The translations under genes and the position numbers were made by a program. Shown one piece after another: positions 39,709 through 45,450 of a DNA stretch of 45,450 nt (positions are counted from its first letter, which is position 1; every line of letters starts with the position of its first letter). This DNA is from Thermoleophilaceae bacterium (GTDB lineage: Bacteria > Actinomycetota > Thermoleophilia > Solirubrobacterales > JACPNS01): assembly GCA_016462645.1 (NCBI GenBank), contig JAEMSX010000012.1, forward strand, positions 1-45,450. The letters are read 5' to 3'. Under the pieces are notes generated by a model. The model worked only from the letters and a program-made list of their open reading frames with translations, did not search any database and was not told the origin of the DNA.

Positions 39709-41199
39709 ATGCTCTCGACGTACCCCAACAGGGCGCTCGGCCGTTCGATGCGTGTTGTGCTCGCTGCTCTGATCGCGCTCGTCGCGGTCGCTGCATTCGG
39801 CGCAGCCAACTCGAACGCGGCCTACACCGCGCCGTACACCACCAAGTGCACCGGAACGGACGTCTCCGGTGAAGGCGCGAGCTTCCAGGCAGTCCTTCAG
39901 CCTGCGCTGATCAACTACTTCCGCACCACAAACCAGGGTGGTCAGACCGGCGGCTGCGGCAGCGTCGCATCCCCGCCGAACCTCAGCTACACCGCCAACG
40001 GCAGTGGCGCCGGCCGCCGTTCATTCGGCTCCGACGGTCTCGGTCGCAGTGGCGTGACCCGTTACGCAGCGACGGACGAGCCGCCGAGCATCGCCGAAGA
40101 GACGGCAATGGAAGCCGCCCAGGGCACGCGCCCGAGCAACTCCGCCCCCGCTACGGGAGTTGGCAAGCTCGGAGTTGCTCCGGTTGCCGCGGGACCGGTC
40201 TCGGTCCTCGTCAACTTCCCGGAGCTGTGTCAGCTGCCGGCAGGAGACCCGGACCTCGGCACGTACGCACGATTCCAGGTCAGCAACGCCCGCATGGAAG
40301 CAGTGTGGACCGGCGATGCGTCGGTTGACACCTGGGGTGAGTTCCTCCCGGGAATCCAGGCGATCCCGAACAACATCGACGGAAAGACCGACACGGACTG
40401 CCAGAACCAGACGATCAAGCGCGTTGTCCGTCAGGACAGCTCGGGCACGACGTTCGCGTTCAAGCACTACCTCAACGGCATCAACAACTCGACCGGCTGG
40501 CTGTCACTTGCCAACCAGGCATGGCCGAACTCGGCAACGATCATCAACAACCAGGGCACCGGCGGAGGCGCACTCGCGCAGAAGGTCGCCAACACCACGG
40601 GTTCGATCGGCTACGCCGACCTCGGTACCGGTCGTTCGAAGGGCTTCCAGAAGGCCCCGGACACCACGCCGTCTGACCCGTCCGCATACGTGTACAACAG
40701 CGGCAACCAGGTCACCGGCTACTCGGCAGGATCGAACGAGTACTCGTTCAACCAGAGCCTGTTCTGGGTTGCACTCGAGGCTGCTGACGCCACAAACGTC
40801 ACCGGCACGGGCAACTTCATCGAGCCGAGCCTCTACTCGGACACGAACCTGAACGGCAAGCGCGGCGGAAACTGCGCGAGCACGACGTTCCACAACGTCC
40901 CGCTTGACGGCGGCGGTCGCCCGGACTCGTTCGCCAACTGGTTCAACGTTGACGGCACGCTCGGTGTCAACGGCTACCCGTCATGCACGCTGACGTACTT
41001 CATCTTCTGGGATGACCCGGCAGATGTGTACGGCAACACCGCAACCGAGATGGCCAAGGCCCGCACTGTCCGTGACTTCATGCTGACCTCGGTCAACAGT
41101 GGACAGAACGTGCTCAACGCCAACGACTACTCGCGTCTTCCGACCTCGCTGAAGAACGGCGCGACGTACTACCTGAACGGCACCAGCTTCAACAAGTAA
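39709..41199 (+). CDS. PstS-like substrate-binding protein, secreted without lipobox
   Basis: A 496-residue periplasmic-type binding protein. The start at ATG 39709 has AGGAG (39697-39701) 7 bases upstream; two in-frame upstream ATGs lack this. The signal peptide is RVVLAALIALVAVAAFGAA with cleavage near SNAAYT. PstS-type features are an early G-x-G-A-S-F segment (GEGASFQAVLQPALINYF), SYTANGSGAGRRSF, and SSGTTFAFKHYLN near residue 242. No lipobox cysteine follows the hydrophobic segment, so it is probably soluble or surface-bound rather than a lipoprotein. It stands alone without pstC/A/B neighbours, and is preceded by PHO-box-like copy 3 and followed by a terminator. Phosphate is the inferred ligand; a related oxyanion is possible. 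Confidence 0.8.
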   Translation: MLSTYPNRALGRSMRVVLAALIALVAVAAFGAANSNAAYTAPYTTKCTGTDVSGEGASFQAVLQPALINYFRTTNQGGQTGGCGSVASPPNLSYTANGSGAGRRSFGSDGLGRSGVTRYAATDEPPSIAEETAMEAAQGTRPSNSAPATGVGKLGVAPVAAGPVSVLVNFPELCQLPAGDPDLGTYARFQVSNARMEAVWTGDASVDTWGEFLPGIQAIPNNIDGKTDTDCQNQTIKRVVRQDSSGTTFAFKHYLNGINNSTGWLSLANQAWPNSATIINNQGTGGGALAQKVANTTGSIGYADLGTGRSKGFQKAPDTTPSDPSAYVYNSGNQVTGYSAGSNEYSFNQSLFWVALEAADATNVTGTGNFIEPSLYSDTNLNGKRGGNCASTTFHNVPLDGGGRPDSFANWFNVDGTLGVNGYPSCTLTYFIFWDDPADVYGNTATEMAKARTVRDFMLTSVNSGQNVLNANDYSRLPTSLKNGATYYLNGTSFNK

Positions 41200-41250
41200 G
41201 CAGCTGCCGAAATCGCGCCCTGCTCCAAACCAGTGGGTCACGCGTCATAA

Positions 41251-41282
41251 GAGGGTCGGGCTCAGCGCCCGGCCCTCTTTTT
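41251..41282 (+). terminator. Rho-independent terminator after the PstS-like gene
   Basis: An 11-bp stem, GAGGGTCGGGC (41251-41261) with GCCCGGCCCTC (41267-41277), contains one G-T wobble and has loop TCAGC. It is followed by TTTTT (41278-41282). Confidence 0.88.
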
Positions 41283-41306
41283 GTCGGTGAGACCGTGCGG
41301 CGGGAT

Positions 41307-41372
41307 TGTCACAGGACTGTCCCCGTACGCAAACGAGATATTCACGCCGAACCGGCCCGCCTGTTTGATACT
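41307..41372 (+). promoter_or_regulatory. PHO-box-like element, copy 2, with -10 box
   Basis: The four 11-base units are TGTCACAGGAC, TGTCCCCGTAC, GCAAACGAGAT and ATTCACGCCGA (41307-41350). Sixteen bases later is GATACT (41367-41372). By eye, 28 of 44 positions equal copy 1. The spacing to the -10 is identical to that of copy 1. The target is the gene starting at 41469, with a leader of about 90 bases. Confidence 0.65.
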
Positions 41373-41468
41373 TGGCTCGCGCGGGGCGAACTTGCTCAAC
41401 AGGCCCACGCGCATCCGAGCTTCTCCGCCTTCATCCATCTCTCGTATCCCAAAGGAACCACCTCTCCC

Positions 41469-44400
41469 ATGCGACTCTCGCTCCCGACGCATTCCCAGGT
41501 CCCACGCCGGCTGGTCGTCCTCTGCGTACTCGCTGCCGCGGTTGCGCTGACGAGCTTCGCGGCCAATGCTCAAGCCGCTTGGCAGACGGGCGGACAGCTC
41601 GCCTCAGGCTCGCTCTCGGACGCCTCGCCCTACCAGTCCTCCTCCGCCGTGACCAACCAGGTGATCTCGAGGGACGGACACTACGAGTTCTTCGTCAGCC
41701 GCTCGGGCGCGCTCAGCCCGAGCGCCCCCAACGGCGGCGTGTTCCGCAAGAACCTCTGGAACGACTCCGATCCGCTGGAAGTCGTGGCCGCGCAACCGGC
41801 CGGAGTGACGAACGAGAACTGCGGCATCCCACTTGGGCAGGGTGCGTTCATCTCGGCCAGTTCCAACGGCCGTTTCGTCGCCTTCTCGAGCAGTGAAGAC
41901 AACCTGGTCGCGGGCGACACCAACGGTCGCCGCGACGTTTTCGTGCGCGACATGAACACAGCGGTCGGCTCCGGCGCGTTCGAGCTCGTCTCATCCGCGG
42001 ACGGCTCATCGAGCGCCCCGAACTACTCGCTGACCGACCTCGGCGGTGGCACCATGATCCCGGTGCCGGCGGCCGACGACTGCACCTTCGGTTCCGAGCT
42101 CCCCGGCCCCAACTCGATCAGCGGCAACGGTCGCAAGGTGATCTTCTCGAACACCGCATTCACGACGATCTCCTCGCCGCACGGCATCAACACCGCCCCG
42201 GGCAACATCTGGGTTCGCAGCACCGGCAGCTCACGCAAGACCGACCTGGTCACCCAGGTCGCCACGAAGTACGACTGGAAGCTCGGCACGCTCGCGAATC
42301 CGCAGGTGTCAATCGGTGGCCCGCTTCCCGACCAGGAGTACTTCGACAGCGACGCGTTCTCGATGGTGCGCTTCAAGCCGCTCGCCTCGATCAGCGGAGA
42401 TGGTTCGGCAGTCGTCTGGGGAGGCCCGTTCGCGCGCTACCAGGTCGGATACAACCTCAATGAGAACGCGTCCTTCGCGCCCGGCGACTTCCAGTCGGTC
42501 AACTACATGTACCGCCGCATCGCCGACGGCGCTGCGGCAAAGACGCGGCGCGCACTCAGCTGGGCAGACGTTGACGATGTGAACTGCGATCCGAACCTCT
42601 CTTTCAGCTACAACACCGACCCGGATCCCGGCGCGCCCAACACCTACTACCGGCGTTCGGCATGCGCAGGCCCGTTTGCGAGCGACCAGATCACTCCCGG
42701 CAACGTGCGCGTCCCAGCGATCACCGATGACGGACGCAGGGTCTTTGCGCTGGCGGGCATGCCCGGGCACAACCTCGCTGAGTTTCTCACCACCTACCCG
42801 CTCGACCTGATCCAGACCGACATGTCCCCGGGCGTCTCGCGCAAGGCCGGCACGAAATGGATCACGCGCGGGACGAGCAGCGCGCAGGAGAACATCGAGC
42901 AGTTCGCGATCTCCGGCGACGGGAGCCGGGCCGTGGTTCTTACAACGCGCCGCGACTTCTCGAGCACGGGACTCGTGCCGTCAGGCTCTTTCCCGGCTAC
43001 CGCAAACTCCCCCGCGTTGTTCATGATCGACGGCAACCTGGGGTCCGTCAGCGGCGAAAGCGGCTGGAGCGGAGCCCCGATCGAATGGGTTGCGCGACCG
43101 AACGGAAGTGCCACGGACACGATCCCGAACGCGTACCAGTCACTCTCCTACCCGAGCCTCGATCGCACCGGGAACCGCCTCACGTTCAGCTCCAAGGACC
43201 CCGCGTTCTTTGCTGGCGCCAACAGCGAGTACCAGGCCTTCTGCGTCACTGACACGGGAACCGGTTGCGAGACGGCACCGGCCGCGTCCGCGCCCTCCGT
43301 GGTGATCGGCGCCCCGGTGAACGGTGCGAGCTACGGCGGCAGCGTCGCGGCGTCATTCAGCGCGCTCAATGCGACGCTCGTGACCTGCCAGTGGGACTCC
43401 GAGGCCGTGCAGAGTCCGTGCCCGACTTCACCGCTTGCGGCGAAGTCACTCCCGGAGGGAGCCCACTCGTTCTCGGTGACAGCCTCCAACGCGACCGGCT
43501 CGACGACCGTCGTGTCGAGCTTCACGCTCGGCTCAGCGCCGCCGGCCGCAACGATCAACACGCCGGCGGAAGCAGCGGTCGTCACGTCGCCGGTGGCGCC
43601 GACCTACAGCGTCAGCGGCAGCCCTGACCGCGTCCGCTGCTGGTTCGACTCGGTCCAGTCGCAGGTGACCAACGCGCAGACGAACTTCAACTGCCCGACG
43701 ACGCCGGCAAGCACGGGACTCGCCGCCGGTCCGCACAGCTTCAACGTGACCACCTCGAATGCGTTCGGTTCGACCACCGTGAAGCGCAGCTTCGTGGTCG
43801 GCTCGCCGCCGGCGGTCACGATTACCAACCCGCTTGAAGGCGCCGTCAAGAAGAACACCATCACGGCGACATGGACGGTCACGAACTCGCCCACCACGCA
43901 GCAGTGCAGCACCGACGGCGCCGCCTTCGCCAACTGCGCCGGACTCTCGAAGAGCCTCGGCACGCTGTCGTCAGCCAACGGCACAAAGCACACGTTTGCC
44001 GTGAAGGCAACCAACGCCGCGGGCACCTCGACCACGACCGTGACCTTCTTCGTCACGAGCGCGCAGCCGACGGTCACGATCAACGCTCCCGCCAACGGAG
44101 CTGCGAGCGTCGGTTACCCGGTCAGCCCGCTCTTCACCCTGGGCGGCGGCATGGCTTCGTCGGTCACCTGTCAATGGGACGCAGCGCCCGTGATCAGCGA
44201 CTGCAGCCTCGGCTCCGTGGCCAACAAGGTGCTCACGCCGGGGGCGCACACGTTCAAGGTCACAGCGGCCAACGAGGTGATTCCGGCGGGCGTGACGGCC
44301 ACAAGCGCATTCACGGTCGTCGAGACGGCACCGACAGTGATCGTCGACTCGCCATCCGAAGGTGACACCGTCACCAGCCCCGCGAGTCCGAGCTTCGGTC

Positions 44401-45450
44401 TCGGCGGCGGCACACCGACAGCGGTGACCTGCCAGTTCGATGGCGGATCAGTGATCAGCAGCTGCACCAACGCAAGCATCGCGGACACAGTGCTTTCCCC
44501 GGGCGCACACACGCTCACCGTCAGTGCCTCCAACACCGCGGGCACCGGCACCGCTGTCCGGAACTTCACCGTTCAGTCCGCTGGCGCGCCGCCGGTCGTG
44601 ACGATCAGCGGTCCGACGCCGGGCCAGCTCTTCTCGAGCAGCACGGTCGACGTGAGCTTCTCGGCCACGGGATCGCCGACGGGCTTCACCTGCGCCATCG
44701 ACGGCGGCGCGGCAAGTGCCTGCACAAGCACCGCGACCTTCACCGGTCTCATCGACGGCGAGCACACGGTCGTCGTCTCGGCAACCAACGCCTCCGGCAC
44801 GGATTCCGCGTCGACCACCTTCACGGTCGACGCGACCGGCCCGCAGGTCGCGATCAGCTCGCCGGCGGACGGCAGTACCACCGGCAGCTCGGTGACGCTG
44901 GACTTCACGGCGACGGACGCGACCACCTCGGTCACCGGCACCACCTGCAAGCTCGACGCAGCGGCAGCCGCCGCCTGCTCAAGCGGGCAGGCCTACAACG
45001 CCCTCCCGGCAGGCAGCCACACGATTGTTGTCACGGCGACCGACACGGCGGGCAACGAGGGTCAGGCGAGCACGACGTTCGAAGTCGCGCAGATCCCCGT
45101 CGTCTCGATCAGCGCGCCGGCGCTGAACCAGGTGTTCGCGATCAACGCAGTCGACGTGACCTTCTCGGCGACCGGTTCGCCGACCACCGTCACCTGCGCG
45201 CTCGACGCCGCCGCCGCCGACGCCTGCACCAGCACGAAGACATACACCGGTCTGCCCGACGGCGAGCACAACGTTGTCGTCACGGCGACCAACGCCGCCG
45301 GCGCCGACTCCGAATCGATCACGTTCAAGGTCGACACGACCGGCCCAGAGGTCGCGATCAGCTCGCCGGCGGACGGCAGCACCACCGGCAGCTCAGTGAC
45401 GCTGGACTTCACGGCGACGGACGCGACCACCGCGGTCGCCGGCACGACCT
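41469..45450 (+). CDS. Giant secreted TolB-like propeller protein with Ig repeat array (3' end outside window)
   Basis: An open frame of at least 1327 codons, still open at the window end. ATG 41469 follows AAAGGAA (41451-41457). The signal peptide is RRLVVLCVLAAAVALTSFAA with cleavage near NAQA. Residues about 45-600 have PD40/TolB-like blades (ISASSNGRFVAFSSSEDNLV, then AGDTNGRRDVFVRD). From about residue 610 there are eight complete Ig-like modules of about 80-85 residues and a ninth cut by the edge. Each opens with a VTI-x-x-P type strand and carries two cysteines (for example TCQWDS.., TCAIDGG..SAC). The last modules alternate in an A-B-A'-B' order with a 504-base period. It is preceded by PHO-box-like copy 2. 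A surface adhesin or matrix protein is inferred. Confidence 0.85.
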   Translation, partial: MRLSLPTHSQVPRRLVVLCVLAAAVALTSFAANAQAAWQTGGQLASGSLSDASPYQSSSAVTNQVISRDGHYEFFVSRSGALSPSAPNGGVFRKNLWNDSDPLEVVAAQPAGVTNENCGIPLGQGAFISASSNGRFVAFSSSEDNLVAGDTNGRRDVFVRDMNTAVGSGAFELVSSADGSSSAPNYSLTDLGGGTMIPVPAADDCTFGSELPGPNSISGNGRKVIFSNTAFTTISSPHGINTAPGNIWVRSTGSSRKTDLVTQVATKYDWKLGTLANPQVSIGGPLPDQEYFDSDAFSMVRFKPLASISGDGSAVVWGGPFARYQVGYNLNENASFAPGDFQSVNYMYRRIADGAAAKTRRALSWADVDDVNCDPNLSFSYNTDPDPGAPNTYYRRSACAGPFASDQITPGNVRVPAITDDGRRVFALAGMPGHNLAEFLTTYPLDLIQTDMSPGVSRKAGTKWITRGTSSAQENIEQFAISGDGSRAVVLTTRRDFSSTGLVPSGSFPATANSPALFMIDGNLGSVSGESGWSGAPIEWVARPNGSATDTIPNAYQSLSYPSLDRTGNRLTFSSKDPAFFAGANSEYQAFCVTDTGTGCETAPAASAPSVVIGAPVNGASYGGSVAASFSALNATLVTCQWDSEAVQSPCPTSPLAAKSLPEGAHSFSVTASNATGSTTVVSSFTLGSAPPAATINTPAEAAVVTSPVAPTYSVSGSPDRVRCWFDSVQSQVTNAQTNFNCPTTPASTGLAAGPHSFNVTTSNAFGSTTVKRSFVVGSPPAVTITNPLEGAVKKNTITATWTVTNSPTTQQCSTDGAAFANCAGLSKSLGTLSSANGTKHTFAVKATNAAGTSTTTVTFFVTSAQPTVTINAPANGAASVGYPVSPLFTLGGGMASSVTCQWDAAPVISDCSLGSVANKVLTPGAHTFKVTAANEVIPAGVTATSAFTVVETAPTVIVDSPSEGDTVTSPASPSFGLGGGTPTAVTCQFDGGSVISSCTNASIADTVLSPGAHTLTVSASNTAGTGTAVRNFTVQSAGAPPVVTISGPTPGQLFSSSTVDVSFSATGSPTGFTCAIDGGAASACTSTATFTGLIDGEHTVVVSATNASGTDSASTTFTVDATGPQVAISSPADGSTTGSSVTLDFTATDATTSVTGTTCKLDAAAAAACSSGQAYNALPAGSHTIVVTATDTAGNEGQASTTFEVAQIPVVSISAPALNQVFAINAVDVTFSATGSPTTVTCALDAAAADACTSTKTYTGLPDGEHNVVVTATNAAGADSESITFKVDTTGPEVAISSPADGSTTGSSVTLDFTATDATTAVAGTT
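44583..45450 (+). repeat. 504-base tandem repeat of Ig module pairs
   Basis: Within the giant Ig gene, the module pair beginning near 44583 recurs with an offset of 504 bases (168 codons). The segment 44847-44946 and its copy 45351-45450 differ at about five of 100 positions by eye. The first halves (44595 on and 45099 on) are more diverged. The repeat continues past the window edge. Confidence 0.8.

Noticed and set aside
43299-45450. Possible CRISPR-like or other non-coding repeat array
   Set aside because: The repeats are in-frame protein modules of about 250 bases inside one open reading frame, without short identical repeats and spacers.

Overview
The window is GC-rich DNA from an actinobacterium. 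Codon use, an RpoB/RpoC pair of actinobacterial type, and many large secreted Ig-like and beta-propeller proteins suggest a Thermoleophilia/Solirubrobacterales-like lineage. That placement is inference from gene content, not a database match. No IS elements, CRISPR arrays, rRNA or tRNA genes were seen, and no gene-free stretch exceeds 300 bases.

Layout. (1) 1-840: the 3' part of a GTP-dependent PEP carboxykinase gene. (2) 871-8211: a glycan-biosynthesis block. A GT4 glycosyltransferase on the plus strand converges on a three-gene minus-strand operon joined by two ATGA overlaps. The operon encodes a pyruvyltransferase/GT-A fusion, a PP-loop ATPase fused to a DegT-family sugar aminotransferase, and a stand-alone paralogue of that PP-loop domain. 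(3) 8412-15252: an ECF-like sigma factor fused to an anti-sigma zinc finger and a membrane segment, translationally coupled to two paralogous secreted Ig-like proteins. (4) 15486-19019: two more secreted proteins. (5) 19294-26894: rpoB-rpoC with a strong terminator. (6) 27017-28051: a toxin-antitoxin-like pair with an inverted repeat wrapped around its -10 box. (7) 28273-39483: a divergent FtsH followed by four tightly packed exported or membrane-anchored protein genes. (8) 39709-41199: a PstS-like binding protein. (9) 41469 to the window end: a large propeller/Ig-repeat exported protein, cut by the window edge.

The most interesting non-coding signal is a 44-base element made of four 11-base units. 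It occurs upstream of three separate genes (16949-16992, 39513-39556, 41307-41350), each time exactly 16 bases before a -10-like hexamer. It resembles the 11-base direct-repeat PHO boxes bound by PhoP in Streptomyces, and one of its targets is the PstS-like protein. It suggests a small phosphate-responsive surface-protein regulon.

The most interesting coding signal is the operon at 2076-8211. It combines two QueC-like PP-loop enzymes, one of them physically fused to a perosamine-synthase-like aminotransferase, and probably makes an unusual nitrogen-modified sugar for a cell-surface polymer.
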